64,000 nucleotides of DNA, taken from Zobellia alginiliquefaciens (GTDB taxonomy: Bacteria > Bacteroidota > Bacteroidia > Flavobacteriales > Flavobacteriaceae). The notes beneath the pieces are model-generated. The model did no database searches. It saw only the letters and a program-made list of their open reading frames with translations, and had not been told where the DNA came from. The position numbers and the translations under genes were made by a program. Where the stretch lies: the NCBI RefSeq assembly GCF_029323795.1, contig NZ_CP119758.1, positions 1,240,001-1,304,000 of the forward strand, given 5' to 3'. Position 1 is the first letter of the stretch. Each line of letters opens with the position of its first letter. Positions 42,255-51,613 of the stretch are shown here, piece after piece.

Positions 42255-43018
42255 TTCTGATTAGCCTTATTCTGAATTACACTATAAAGTACGGGACGAC
42301 TGGGGCTGGCATCATTTTCAAAAGACGCCACCTGCAAATTGAGTATATATGTGCCATCTTTTATTGAATTGGCCACATAAATAAACTCGGTAATAGTGGC
42401 ATTTTTTCGCAGCTTTCCGTTAAAATTCCAAAAAGCCTTGTGCGCTACCAAAGCACCGTTATCTTCTTCTTTATCTACCGAAGGAAGGTCCACCAATACA
42501 TGTTCTACTCCTTTTTCCTTTAAAAATTCCGCAGCCTCCTGAGTAAGATAAGGAGGATTCGTATGCGAGTATTGCCGAGATTTCTTCTGCTTCATATTGG
42601 GCAGTGTACGAATGACTACCGCCTCTCGCTTTTTGTTACCTAACGCGTACTTGAGCTGTTTTTTAGAAACCACAAAATCGTTATCTACCATTTCAGGCGC
42701 AATGGTAACCACTTCTGATAAAAAGAAATACTGATTTAGGTTTTTATTTACGGAATGAAATTCTTCGGTAATATGCCCAACACATTCGGTATGGGTACCG
42801 TGGGCATGGGGGTTGAACCAAATATCATTAAAATTGATGGAAGCCCCTTCCGATACTTTCCCCACAAAACCTTTTTCTTCATGCGGCTCTATTTTTGGCG
42901 GATCAACATACCAGGCATTTACATTTTCAGCACCGCCTTTAATGGCAATGGATATATCCAATGGCTTTGTAAGATCTATAGGGTAATTCTTTGTTCTATG
43001 TTTTATAGTGGCAATCAT
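42251..43018 (-). CDS. Cyclase family protein (kynurenine formamidase-like)
   Basis: 255 aa. The metal-binding motif of the cyclase/formamidase family, HAHGTHTECVGHI, is present, along with VVIRTLPN and GVEHVLVDLPSVD. Family members hydrolyse N-formylkynurenine or related amides/lactones using a di-metal site; kynurenine pathway genes are absent nearby, so the substrate is left open. Confidence 0.85.
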   Translation of the reverse strand: MIATIKHRTKNYPIDLTKPLDISIAIKGGAENVNAWYVDPPKIEPHEEKGFVGKVSEGASINFNDIWFNPHAHGTHTECVGHITEEFHSVNKNLNQYFFLSEVVTIAPEMVDNDFVVSKKQLKYALGNKKREAVVIRTLPNMKQKKSRQYSHTNPPYLTQEAAEFLKEKGVEHVLVDLPSVDKEEDNGALVAHKAFWNFNGKLRKNATITEFIYVANSIKDGTYILNLQVASFENDASPSRPVLYSVIQNKANQK

Positions 43019-43114
43019 AAATATAAATTGTTTTTCAGCCGTGAAGTGGGGAAATTTTGAAACTACAACGACCTTAATGGTGCAACTTTTCTACACCTAT
43101 TTTTACTTCTGTTT

Positions 43115-44248
43115 CTACGCCAAATTTACCATAAAAAGGTCGGATGCGAGTCCGTCGGCTAAAAAACGTCCTTTTTTGGTGGTCAATAGGGTCTCGCCTT
43201 CAATGCGGAGCAACTCGTCTTTTACATGATTTTCAGCCTGCATTAGAGCATATTCCCTGTATTTCTTACCGAAATCCGATTCTATTCTCGAAAGCGACAC
43301 GCCCCAAATGGTCCGTAGACCGGTCATCACATACTCATTATAAGAATCGGTAACGGAAAGAATTTCGGTTTCCATAGGAAGTTCTCCACTTTCGATCGCC
43401 TTTAGATATTTAGGGTTATTGTTGATGTTCCAACCTCTGCGAATGCCATCATACGAATGTGCGGAAGGCCCAATGCCAATGTATTTTTTCTGTAGCCAAT
43501 AGGCCGTATTATTCCGCGAAAAAAAGCCCGGTTTTCCAAAATTGGATATCTCGTAACTTTCAAAACCTGCAGCCTCCAAAGTTTCGGACAAAATATGAAA
43601 ATGTGCTTGCGCCACCTCATCATCTACATTTTTTACGATACCTTTTTTAATAAAACTAGCGAGGGCCGTGTGCGGCTCTACGGTAAGCGCATAACTAGAA
43701 ATATGAGGAATCCCAAAGGACAATGCCTTCTCAATGTTTTCCCTCCACCGTTCATTGGTCATATCTGGCACACCGTAAATTAAATCGATAGAAATATTAT
43801 TAAAATACGCTGCGGCCTCCTGAATACAGATCTCTGCCTCTTGGGCATTGTGGGCGCGGTTCATCAATTTTAAATCCTCCTCAAAAAAAGATTGAATACC
43901 TATGCTCAACCGATTGATGGGACTCTCAGAAAGCGTTTTTATTTTTTCCTTGGATACATCATCCGGATTGGCTTCCAAGGTAATTTCAGGATTATCCGTA
44001 ATCTTATAATGGTCATATACAGAATCAATAATCGACTGAATTTCTATGGTTTCCAGCACACTAGGCGTGCCACCTCCAAAGTAAATGGTCTCTACCACCT
44101 CATCCTTGAATTCCGCTTTTCGCATCACTAATTCTTTCCGCAAAGCCGCAACCATCGCTTCTTTCTTCCCCATGGATGTCGAGAAATGAAAGTCGCAATA
44201 ATGACAAGCTTGTTTACAAAAAGGAATGTGAATGTAGATGCCGCTCAT
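43115..44248 (-). CDS. hemW: Radical SAM heme chaperone HemW
   Basis: 377 aa. The radical SAM cluster motif is CKQACHYC (CX3CX2C), followed by the second-cluster/SAM blocks TIYFGGGTPS and TLEANPDD, RLSIGIQSF and a C-terminal HemW domain. HemN-like enzymes of this length without the HemN C-terminal extension act as heme chaperones for respiratory cytochromes. A 12-copy heptamer array begins 12 nt upstream of the ATG. Confidence 0.92.
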   Translation of the reverse strand: MSGIYIHIPFCKQACHYCDFHFSTSMGKKEAMVAALRKELVMRKAEFKDEVVETIYFGGGTPSVLETIEIQSIIDSVYDHYKITDNPEITLEANPDDVSKEKIKTLSESPINRLSIGIQSFFEEDLKLMNRAHNAQEAEICIQEAAAYFNNISIDLIYGVPDMTNERWRENIEKALSFGIPHISSYALTVEPHTALASFIKKGIVKNVDDEVAQAHFHILSETLEAAGFESYEISNFGKPGFFSRNNTAYWLQKKYIGIGPSAHSYDGIRRGWNINNNPKYLKAIESGELPMETEILSVTDSYNEYVMTGLRTIWGVSLSRIESDFGKKYREYALMQAENHVKDELLRIEGETLLTTKKGRFLADGLASDLFMVNLA

Positions 44249-44260
44249 TATTTAGAGTAG

Positions 44261-44344
44261 TTAGTAGTTAGTAGCTAGTAGTTAGTAGTTAGTAGTTAGT
44301 AGTTAGTAGTTAGTAGTTAGTAGTTAGTAGTTAGTAGTTAGTAG
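44261..44344 (-). repeat. Heptanucleotide tandem repeat (CTACTAA)12 upstream of hemW
   Basis: Twelve contiguous copies of TTAGTAG on the + strand (one copy is CTAGTAG), ending 12 nt from the hemW start. Degenerate relatives (ACTAACTACTAACCACTAA) appear again at about 44479-44497 beside ruvC. Confidence 0.92.
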
Positions 44345-44506
44345 AAGTTAAAAAACGCCCATAATAAAAATGCTTTACCTGAGATTTTTCTCATTTATTA
44401 TCCTTTATCTCCACTTCTAACTTCTCCATGTTTATAGATTTTGTCGTTGAAATCTCAATACCCCGTACTCATTACTCAGTACTAACTACTAACCACTAAT
44501 CCCTCC

Positions 44507-45061
44507 TTACTTCTTCACCCTTTTAGCGTTCTGTTTTACAAAAGCATCCCAACCTGTATAGCTCTTACCGACCTCTATCCTGCCTTCGTTATAAAAATGA
44601 CAAACCGCGGCTGCTAGTCCGTCTGTGCTATCTAAATTTTTCGGCAAAGTTTTTAGGCCAAGAACACTTTGCAACATCTTTGCTACCTGCTCTTTACTGG
44701 CATTACCATTACCGGTTATGGCCATCTTTATTTTCTTTGGCAAGTATTCCGTAATGGGGATTTCTCGTGAGAGTCCGGCAGCCATGGCTACACCTTGTGC
44801 ACGCCCCAGTTTTAGCATGGACTGTACGTTCTTCCCAAAAAAAGGTGCTTCAATGGCAATTTCGTCTGGGTGATAGGTATCGATAAGCTCTATGGTACGC
44901 TCAAAAATGAGTTTTAATTTTGTGTAGTGGTCATCGTATTTTTTGAGCATCAATTCGTTCATCTGTATGAACTCCATTTTCTTGCCTACCACTTTTATTA
45001 GACCGAAGCCCATTATGGTAGTTCCGGGGTCAATACCGAGTATGATTTTTTCTGTAGCCAA
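44507..45061 (-). CDS. ruvC: Crossover junction endodeoxyribonuclease RuvC
   Basis: 184 aa. It resolves Holliday junctions with RuvAB. The four catalytic acids are recognisable: Asp in LGIDPGTTIMGFGL, Glu in IAIEAPFFGKN, and the pair in NLDSTDGLAAAVCH. The start follows the lipoprotein gene's stop by 10 nt. The gap to hemW (about 160 bp without the array) has no other gene. Confidence 0.95.
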   Translation of the reverse strand: MATEKIILGIDPGTTIMGFGLIKVVGKKMEFIQMNELMLKKYDDHYTKLKLIFERTIELIDTYHPDEIAIEAPFFGKNVQSMLKLGRAQGVAMAAGLSREIPITEYLPKKIKMAITGNGNASKEQVAKMLQSVLGLKTLPKNLDSTDGLAAAVCHFYNEGRIEVGKSYTGWDAFVKQNAKRVKK

Positions 45062-45071
45062 ATGTTGTATT

Positions 45072-45542
45072 TTATTGGAGTACTATGGGAATTCTAAATT
45101 TTGCCCTTACTGGAATACCTCGTTTTAAAGCGGGCTCAATCTTAGGCAAACCGTTTAGGCTATTTTTAATGTGCTTGTCAAAATTGGGAAGCTGAGTTTC
45201 CGTTACACTTCCCTTATCGATATTTAAAAGAGAAATAGCTCCAGATGCCTCCATTATAAAGTCGACAAAAATAGTATCTTTTATTGCGCCCTGAACCACA
45301 AAATCCGATTCTTCCAATGTTTTTGAAAAGTGCTTCATAAGGGAAGTCATAAAGCATTGTTTTTGCTCTTGTTTGGAAGCCGTTTCGTCACAATCGGTAA
45401 AAAGTGGATACTGGTCCACATCTTCCCAATCGATACTCAATATCTCTTTATTGACCAATTCTTGAGTTTTCTTTTCCCTTGAAGCCGACGAATTGCATGC
45501 GGTCAGCAAGAACAGAAAACATAAGATTGTGAGGTTTCGCAT
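45072..45542 (-). CDS. Lipoprotein with TonB C-terminal-like domain
   Basis: 156 aa. Lipobox FLLTACNSSA. The body resembles the TonB C-terminal region found in Bacteroidota: PLFTDCDETASKQEQKQCF is comparable to the PVFPGCENEDNKRECF of the M56-TonB protein encoded at 46814-48658, followed by a beta-hairpin part (VFVDFIMEASGAISLL-like) and a final KFRIPIVL strand. No TonB box contact residues can be verified; function unknown. Confidence 0.65.
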   Translation of the reverse strand: MRNLTILCFLFLLTACNSSASREKKTQELVNKEILSIDWEDVDQYPLFTDCDETASKQEQKQCFMTSLMKHFSKTLEESDFVVQGAIKDTIFVDFIMEASGAISLLNIDKGSVTETQLPNFDKHIKNSLNGLPKIEPALKRGIPVRAKFRIPIVLQ

Positions 45543-45670
45543 TGCCCTAAATTCTAGGCGGAAATTACGATTTTTTGTGGAGGTTTGTGCAATGAATCGC
45601 TATTCACGAAAGGAAAATACCCCAAAAAAGCAGTTTTCAATAAGAAAATGTAATCTAAAAACGGGAGTGG

Positions 45671-46810
45671 TTATTTTACATCATAATGGATTTTCTCCTT
45701 TAATTCTGAAATCCGTTTGTTTACCATCTTTGACATGTAGTTGTTTTTATTACCAAACCGCTCATCAAATTTTTCATAATACGTTAATTTAATTTTAGGG
45801 TCTTTATAATACTGATCAGCTACTGTACAGACATTATGATAGACCAGAGCGTCATTCGGATTTTCTTGATGTGCCAGTTTATAGTATTTCAAAGCCTTTT
45901 TTATATCGCCTTTGTTTCTTGCGATTCCCGCCAAGGATACATACTCATTCAGCAAAAATGGTTTTTGGACTGCAATAGACTCTTGAATATAGTATTGCGC
46001 ACTATCTATCTGTTTATCTTTCCAAAATACATGCCCTAAATTAAAATAAGCCTCCGAATTTTCATCATTCAATTCCAAAACCTTTTTATAGTTGATTTTT
46101 GCCTTTTCAAACTCCCAATCCTTGAAATAGCAATAGGCCAGTTTCTCATAGATATACTCTTTGTGCTCACCCAATTCTAAAAGCCTTTCAAAATAAGGAG
46201 ATGCCTTAACATACTCATCATTATTATAATAGGTCAGTGCTTTTAAGTTTATCAGAGCCACATCATTTTCATAAAATCGGAGCCCACGGTCAATGAATGT
46301 TAAAGCGGAATCTTTTTCTCGTTGCCCTACATAATACTTACCCAATTGAAACAAACTTCTTAAATGGGTACTATCTGTTGCTGTGGCATTTTTATAAGAT
46401 ACTATACTTTTCTCAACATTCTTTTGTTCACGAAAGGTCTCTCCTAAATAATAATGATACTCAGGGTTGTCATTTGCAACTTTGGTCAACTCTAAAAAAA
46501 GACTTTCTGCATTATTAAAATCGTTGGTCTTCAGAAAGAGTTTCCCCAATTCAAATTTTGCTATTTGTAACGTCGTTTTTTTAGAAAGCACATTTTGGTA
46601 TTGCGCTATGGCTTTTTCAAAATTACCAATAGCGTTATAGGCCCTTGCAATCTGAAGACCAGAAGATTTAGAACCCTCTTCCGCATAGTAGTTTATAGCC
46701 TTAATATAATTACCTGTGGCGTATAGACTATCGGCTATCTTAGAATTTGATATTTGACCTTCTGCCGTAACACAGAATACAAGTAAAAAAACAGAAACTA
46801 AGGTTTTCAA
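45671..46810 (-). CDS. Exported tetratricopeptide repeat (TPR) protein
   Basis: 379 aa. Signal peptide VFLLVFCVTAEGQ, then about nine TPR units (for example GNFEKAIAQYQNVLSKK, EFEKAKINYKKVLEL, NSEAYFNLGHVFWK, GDIKKALKYYKLAHQ). Probably a periplasmic protein-protein scaffold. It starts 3 nt after the M56-TonB gene ends, in the same direction, so it is the third gene of the BlaI-M56 operon. Confidence 0.88.
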   Translation of the reverse strand: MKTLVSVFLLVFCVTAEGQISNSKIADSLYATGNYIKAINYYAEEGSKSSGLQIARAYNAIGNFEKAIAQYQNVLSKKTTLQIAKFELGKLFLKTNDFNNAESLFLELTKVANDNPEYHYYLGETFREQKNVEKSIVSYKNATATDSTHLRSLFQLGKYYVGQREKDSALTFIDRGLRFYENDVALINLKALTYYNNDEYVKASPYFERLLELGEHKEYIYEKLAYCYFKDWEFEKAKINYKKVLELNDENSEAYFNLGHVFWKDKQIDSAQYYIQESIAVQKPFLLNEYVSLAGIARNKGDIKKALKYYKLAHQENPNDALVYHNVCTVADQYYKDPKIKLTYYEKFDERFGNKNNYMSKMVNKRISELKEKIHYDVK

Positions 46811-46813
46811 ATC

Positions 46814-48658
46814 TTATTGGAGTTTAAAGCTAATGGGCATAGAAAACAAAACATCAACATTTTCGTTCTTGTGCTTCCCTGGCGCCATTTGTGGTAATAA
46901 TTCAAAAATACGCAGGGCCTCGCCTTCTAATAATGGATTTGGCCCTCTAGTTTTTATATTCTTCACAAGACCTTCTTCACTAATTGTTAGCAAAACAGAA
47001 ACTTTACCTTGCACTCCTTTTTTCTGTGCTTCTTTGGGATAAGAGAAATGACTACCTACATGCTCCATCATTTTAGTCTTAAAGCATTCTCGTTTATTAT
47101 CCTCATTTTCGCAACCCGGAAAAACCGGAACCAAATCAACCTTTGCAAATGGTATTTCTTTAACAACTATATCTAACCCCTTTTTACTATCACTTAATCC
47201 TAATTTCGGAAAAGTATTAATTCCGACAATAGGTTCTACTTCTCTTATTAAAAATCTACGTGAGTTATCGCTAAGAATTAGATTTCTATATTTACTATTA
47301 CCTGCAAATACCTTTTCCATGCTCCTGTTTAAATATCTAATTTCTTCACCTGACAAATCGCTAACATTATTAACATGCAACTCATAAGAATTATCTACAT
47401 TTGAATTATCTTCAATTTGTACGACATCAAAGCCTTTCTCCACTTTATCCGATTGAATTGAGAATTTCAAATTTTCATCCAATATTTGAAAAGCTTCTTT
47501 CCTTTTTAAATAGCTCTCATACCTCTTTGTTGAAGGCACTGGAATTCTATTTTTATAATTGACGTCTTCAGAAAACGCTTCATCCATTCTCATTTTAAAA
47601 AGAATAGCATCTTCAAAATAATCTTCCTTAGATAATAAAGGGCCTTCTGAATCAGCAATAGAAGACCGATTTGGATGACTCAAATAAACATCTTTCAGTG
47701 AACCTTTAACTTTAAGTTCCTCTTTAATTTTTGCCTTGGCGTTTTCAATTAATACTTCATCTTCCCCAGATTGAAACTCTATTCCTAATTGGCTATTAAC
47801 ACCATATTGTGCTTCTGAAGAAGTATACATAAGTATTCCAAAAACAACGGGCACCAATGCCAAATATTTTAATTTGAAAACCGATTTTGATTGTGACTTT
47901 TGTAACATGACGATTCGTTTTTTGATTAATGATGATTTAAAAAAGTGATTGATGAATGATATATTATGTGTTTGGAAAACTTGTGACAACAACAATTGGT
48001 ATTGTTCGTTTTTGTTGTTCTTTGCCACTTTTGCATCGGCGATGAACTCGTGCAATTCTGAAATTCTATTTTGGTATACATAGACCAGCGGATTAAACCA
48101 ACCTATAATACGCATCAACTCAAAAAAGAGGAGGTCCCAAGAATGACCTTGTTTAATATGAACCAACTCATGGGCTATGATATTCGTATAGTCCGCTTTA
48201 GAAACTTTATCCCCAATAAAGATTGATTTAAAGAAGGAGAAAGCCATATTACTATTAGGAATCAATATTTGCGTAAACTCCTTAAAGCTAATTTTGTCCC
48301 CTTTTGCCTTTAGCACGTAGAGTTGACGCAATTTATAGCCTAATAACACAGTGGAAACCAGCGCTCCCAACCCGAACAGAATTGCCTGCCAAGAAATATC
48401 AAATCCTGAAGTTTCTTGAGGGCTAATAGCAACCGCATTATCAACACCCCAAAGGGCTTCCCCATATTCAATGTAGGGCTGATTTACAGTGGTTTTAAAA
48501 GCTTCAATCTTTACAAAAGGGAGCAAAAGCGATAGCAAAAACGTGCTTAAAAGATAAAAACGGTTCCATTGAAAGAAGGTTTCTCGTTTTAAGAAAAAAT
48601 CATAGATAACAAGAAAAACCAGTTGAAAAGCGATGCATTCTAAAACGTATTGTACCAT
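46814..48658 (-). CDS. M56 metallopeptidase fused to a TonB C-terminal domain
   Basis: 614 aa. N-terminal BlaR1-like membrane part with the zinc motif in IIAHELVHIKQGHSWD (about residue 160), further helix LVPVVFGILMYTSSEA, a long periplasmic middle region of no recognised family, then a TonB C-terminal domain (FSYPKEAQKKGVQGKVSVLL, ending VLFSMPISFKLQ) preceded by PVFPGCEN and CF. The start overlaps the repressor stop by 1 nt (TAATG). Fusions of this kind are known in Bacteroidota; their signal is not. Confidence 0.9.
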   Translation of the reverse strand: MVQYVLECIAFQLVFLVIYDFFLKRETFFQWNRFYLLSTFLLSLLLPFVKIEAFKTTVNQPYIEYGEALWGVDNAVAISPQETSGFDISWQAILFGLGALVSTVLLGYKLRQLYVLKAKGDKISFKEFTQILIPNSNMAFSFFKSIFIGDKVSKADYTNIIAHELVHIKQGHSWDLLFFELMRIIGWFNPLVYVYQNRISELHEFIADAKVAKNNKNEQYQLLLSQVFQTHNISFINHFFKSSLIKKRIVMLQKSQSKSVFKLKYLALVPVVFGILMYTSSEAQYGVNSQLGIEFQSGEDEVLIENAKAKIKEELKVKGSLKDVYLSHPNRSSIADSEGPLLSKEDYFEDAILFKMRMDEAFSEDVNYKNRIPVPSTKRYESYLKRKEAFQILDENLKFSIQSDKVEKGFDVVQIEDNSNVDNSYELHVNNVSDLSGEEIRYLNRSMEKVFAGNSKYRNLILSDNSRRFLIREVEPIVGINTFPKLGLSDSKKGLDIVVKEIPFAKVDLVPVFPGCENEDNKRECFKTKMMEHVGSHFSYPKEAQKKGVQGKVSVLLTISEEGLVKNIKTRGPNPLLEGEALRIFELLPQMAPGKHKNENVDVLFSMPISFKLQ

Positions 48659-49017
48659 TATTCATCCTTTTTAATATCCTTTAAAATAGACTCCAATTCC
48701 GTTAGGCTCATATCGTTCTTTTTCATAAAGAAGGAAACCATACTTTTAAATGACCCTTGAAAATAGCCATCCACTAGTTTATTAATACTCTGATTGCTAT
48801 AATCCGATTTCTTTACAATAGGAAAATAGAGATACCCCTTACCCTCTTTCTCATGATCAACAAAACCTTTGCTTTCTAAAATTCTAACAATAGTAGACAC
48901 GGTATTATATGCCGGTTTTGGTTCTGGTAACTGCTCTATAATAGTGGCAACATTGCATTTTTCCAATTGCCATAATTGCTGCATTACCTCTTCTTCCGCT
49001 TTCGTCAACTGCTTCAT
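48658..49017 (-). CDS. BlaI/MecI/CopY family transcriptional repressor
   Basis: 119 aa. Winged helix (LTKAEEEVMQQLWQLEKCN, AYNTVSTIVRILESKGFV) and C-terminal dimerisation part. It closely parallels the copy at 33124 and, as there, is followed directly by an M56 gene. The promoter has a perfect 16-bp palindrome against the -7 box, indicating autoregulation. Confidence 0.93.
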   Translation of the reverse strand: MKQLTKAEEEVMQQLWQLEKCNVATIIEQLPEPKPAYNTVSTIVRILESKGFVDHEKEGKGYLYFPIVKKSDYSNQSINKLVDGYFQGSFKSMVSFFMKKNDMSLTELESILKDIKKDE

Positions 49018-49046
49018 TTAACTAAGTGTTTAGTTTAACCTTAAAA

Positions 49047-49054
49047 CAAATATA
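49047..49054 (-). promoter_or_regulatory. -7 promoter box of the second BlaI-M56 operon
   Basis: TATATTTG on the minus strand, a perfect TAnnTTTG, whose first base is shared with the operator palindrome. It lies 30 nt before the BlaI ATG. Confidence 0.55.
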
Positions 49055-49087
49055 ACTAAAATTTTAGTTTAAACTATTTTTTTAGTT
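49054..49087 (-). promoter_or_regulatory. BlaI-type operators of the second module
   Basis: AACTAAAATTTTAGTT (49054-49069) is a 16-bp perfect palindrome. AACTATTTTTTTAGTT (49072-49087) keeps the same AACTA/TAGTT arms with a mismatched centre. Centres are 18 bp apart. The inner site touches the -7 box, as expected for a repressor site. Confidence 0.65.
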
Positions 49088-49194
49088 AAAAAATAGTTCA
49101 CTGATAATCAGGCACCATATTCCTAATATCAACTTAACCCAAATAAAAAGTGTAACAAAATGTATTTATCTTCGTCCAATAGAAAACAGATAAA

Positions 49195-49710
49195 ATGGAC
49201 ATAGCCTTACTGATTTTTGGTTTCATTTTAATGCTCGTTGGGGTTTTGGGAAGCTTTTTGCCTGTACTCCCTGGTCCGCCTATTAGCTGGGTGGGTTTGC
49301 TTTTATTACACCTCACGGAAGCCATACCCCAAGACTGGGTGTTTTTAGGTATAACCGCGACTTTGGCCCTACTGGTTTTTGGATTGGATTATGTGATACC
49401 GGCTATAGGAACCAAAAAATTTGGGGGAACAAAATATGGGGTTATCGGCACCACATTAGGACTTTTAGTGGCACTATTCTTTCCTGTTTTAGGCCCTTTT
49501 GGCATCATAGTTTGGCCTTTTGTGGGAGCGTTAGTAGGTGAGCTATTGAATAAAGCCGATGGAAAAACCGCCACAAAAGCAGCATTTGGTTCCTTTTTAG
49601 GCTTTCTGACCGGTACTTTTATGAAGTTTTTGATTGCTATAATCTTTCTTGGCCTGTTCATTTCCACGGCATGGGATTATCGTTTTGAACTGTTTCCCTT
49701 TCTGAATTAA
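49195..49710 (+). CDS. DUF456 family membrane protein
   Basis: 171 aa, glycine-rich with five to six hydrophobic segments; family blocks GSFLPVLPGPPISWVGLL, DYVIPAIGTKKFGGTKYG and PFGIIVWPFVGALVGEL. Function unknown. Followed after 13 nt by the serine hydrolase gene in the same direction. Confidence 0.9.
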   Translation: MDIALLIFGFILMLVGVLGSFLPVLPGPPISWVGLLLLHLTEAIPQDWVFLGITATLALLVFGLDYVIPAIGTKKFGGTKYGVIGTTLGLLVALFFPVLGPFGIIVWPFVGALVGELLNKADGKTATKAAFGSFLGFLTGTFMKFLIAIIFLGLFISTAWDYRFELFPFLN

Positions 49711-49723
49711 AAAATCTATAGAC

Positions 49724-51043
49724 ATGAAAAGAATAGTATGCACATCAGTCCTCTTTCTTCTGATGAGTCTTTCTGTGTTTTCTCAGGAATTCGACACCAC
49801 AAAAATAGACAGCCTTTTTACATCCCTTGATAATCATGACTATTTTATGGGCAGTGTTGCCCTCTCTCATAAGGGAAACCCTATTTATAACAAAGCGATA
49901 GGTTACACCGATGTTGAAAATGAACAAAAGACAAATATTAGGACTAAGTTTAGAGTAGGTTCTATTACCAAAATGTTTACCGCTGTACTTACGTTTATGG
50001 CTATTGAAGATGGCAAAATAGAATTAGAACAAACCATCGACACATTTTTCCCGTCCCTCAAAAATGCCCGAAAAATTACTATTGGCAATTTACTCAACCA
50101 CCGAAGCGGTATTGCCAACGTAACAAGTAGACCCGATTATCTTTTATGGAATACACAACCGAAAACAAGGGAACAACTTCTAGAATTGATAGAACAAAGT
50201 GGTAGTGTTTTTGAACCCAATAGCAAAGCGCAATACAGTAACTCCAACTATCTATTGTTGACTTTTCTATTGGAAGATGTCTTCAAAGAAAATTATACCG
50301 ATTTAATCAAAAATAGAATTAGCAATCCGTTGGATTTGACGAACACCTATGTTGGCGCTAGCATTGTACCAGCCAACAATGAAGCGTTTTCATACAATTA
50401 CGATTCCCATTGGAACAAAGCGTTTGAAACCAACATGTCCATTCCTTTAGGAGCCGGAGCTATCGTGAGTACACCAACCGACCTCAATACCTTTACGACT
50501 GCTCTCTATGAAGGTCGGTTAATTTCCAAAAACAGCTTAAAGCAAATGACCACATTCACCGAAGGCTATGGTATGGGCTCGTTTGAGATGCCTTATTTTG
50601 ACAAAAAGGGATTTGGACATAATGGTGGCATTGATGGCTTTACGTCTCAACTGGCGTGTTTTCCCAAGGACGATATATCAGTTGCAATTACATCAAACGG
50701 TAGCCGTTATGGCAACAATGATATTCTTATTGCGGTTTTGGCCGCGTACTACGGCAAATCTTTCCGTCTACCTAATTTCAATACGGTCACAGTCACACCA
50801 AAAGACCTGGAACAATACCTTGGCACATATGCTAGTAAGCAGAAAAAACTTAAGGTTACGATTACTCAAAACGACGGCACCCTTATGGCACAAGCCACTG
50901 GTCAATCTTCATTTCCATTGGAAGCTGTAGAGAAACACGCTTTTGAATTTTACCGAGCAGGCATTCGTCTTGAGTTTGAACCTGAAAACAAAACCATGTT
51001 TCTCAAACAAGGCGGAAACACTTTCACCTATAAAATAGAATAA
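49724..51043 (+). CDS. Serine hydrolase, beta-lactamase class C/PBP fold
   Basis: 439 aa. Signal peptide LFLLMSLSVFSQ. Active-site motifs: SxxK in VGSITKMFT, Tyr-x-Asn in QYSNSNYLL, and the HxG-type third motif in FGHNGGIDGF. A C-terminal beta domain of about 80 residues follows. Periplasmic D-amino-peptidase or esterase-type activity is likely; true beta-lactamase activity cannot be claimed. Confidence 0.9.
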   Translation: MKRIVCTSVLFLLMSLSVFSQEFDTTKIDSLFTSLDNHDYFMGSVALSHKGNPIYNKAIGYTDVENEQKTNIRTKFRVGSITKMFTAVLTFMAIEDGKIELEQTIDTFFPSLKNARKITIGNLLNHRSGIANVTSRPDYLLWNTQPKTREQLLELIEQSGSVFEPNSKAQYSNSNYLLLTFLLEDVFKENYTDLIKNRISNPLDLTNTYVGASIVPANNEAFSYNYDSHWNKAFETNMSIPLGAGAIVSTPTDLNTFTTALYEGRLISKNSLKQMTTFTEGYGMGSFEMPYFDKKGFGHNGGIDGFTSQLACFPKDDISVAITSNGSRYGNNDILIAVLAAYYGKSFRLPNFNTVTVTPKDLEQYLGTYASKQKKLKVTITQNDGTLMAQATGQSSFPLEAVEKHAFEFYRAGIRLEFEPENKTMFLKQGGNTFTYKIE

Positions 51044-51058
51044 GAACTAGCACATTGG

Positions 51059-51613
51059 CTAGTCCATCCAAACTACTTTATCCGCAATGGGAGTCCGCTG
51101 TCCGTCTGGAATTGTCTCATCCGTATAGCCCATATAGAAGAATCCTAAACAAGCTTCTCCATTACTCATTTCAAAGAAATCTGCCATGTGTTTTATAAGT
51201 CCCGGAGAGCTCCAATAGCAACCTATACCCATATCCGTACAACAGAGCCACATGTTCTGAACGGCCATTGCCGTAGCAGCTACTTCTTCCCATTCAGGAA
51301 CGCTTTGCGATGGGTCTCTTTGCATACAAATAGCAATGATAGCCCCTGCACGCTTTGGATTATCAATCAGTTTTTTAGCTTTGAACTCTTTTGGATTCGG
51401 GTCATTTTCCAAATATTTTAAAGAAAGGAAAAGCCCTAATTTCTCTTGAGATTCGCCTTGTAGTACGCGAAATCGCCAAGGTTCCGTTTTCTTATGCGTT
51501 GGGGCCCAATTGGCCGCTTCCAAAATTTTTTCAATATCGGCCTTTGCTATGGGCTTATCATTGTACTGTGCCGGAAAGACAGAACGTCTATTTTTAATTA
51601 AATCTAATATCAC
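51059..51613 (-). CDS. Nitroreductase family protein
   Basis: 184 aa FMN-dependent oxidoreductase. N-terminal RRSVFPAQYNDKPI, FMN-binding NWAPTHKKTEPWRF, and GIGCYWSSPGLI near the second FMN loop, as in YdjA-type nitroreductases. Physiological substrate unknown. Confidence 0.9.
   Translation of the reverse strand: MILDLIKNRRSVFPAQYNDKPIAKADIEKILEAANWAPTHKKTEPWRFRVLQGESQEKLGLFLSLKYLENDPNPKEFKAKKLIDNPKRAGAIIAICMQRDPSQSVPEWEEVAATAMAVQNMWLCCTDMGIGCYWSSPGLIKHMADFFEMSNGEACLGFFYMGYTDETIPDGQRTPIADKVVWMD

Noticed and set aside
44261-44344. CRISPR-like array.
   Set aside because: The 7-bp units are contiguous with no spacers and no cas genes nearby; it is a simple tandem repeat.
46814-49017. A beta-lactam resistance operon (blaI-blaR1).
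   Set aside because: The M56 proteins lack a penicillin-binding sensor domain and no beta-lactamase gene is in the operon; the serine hydrolase at 49724 is on the other strand with its own transcription.
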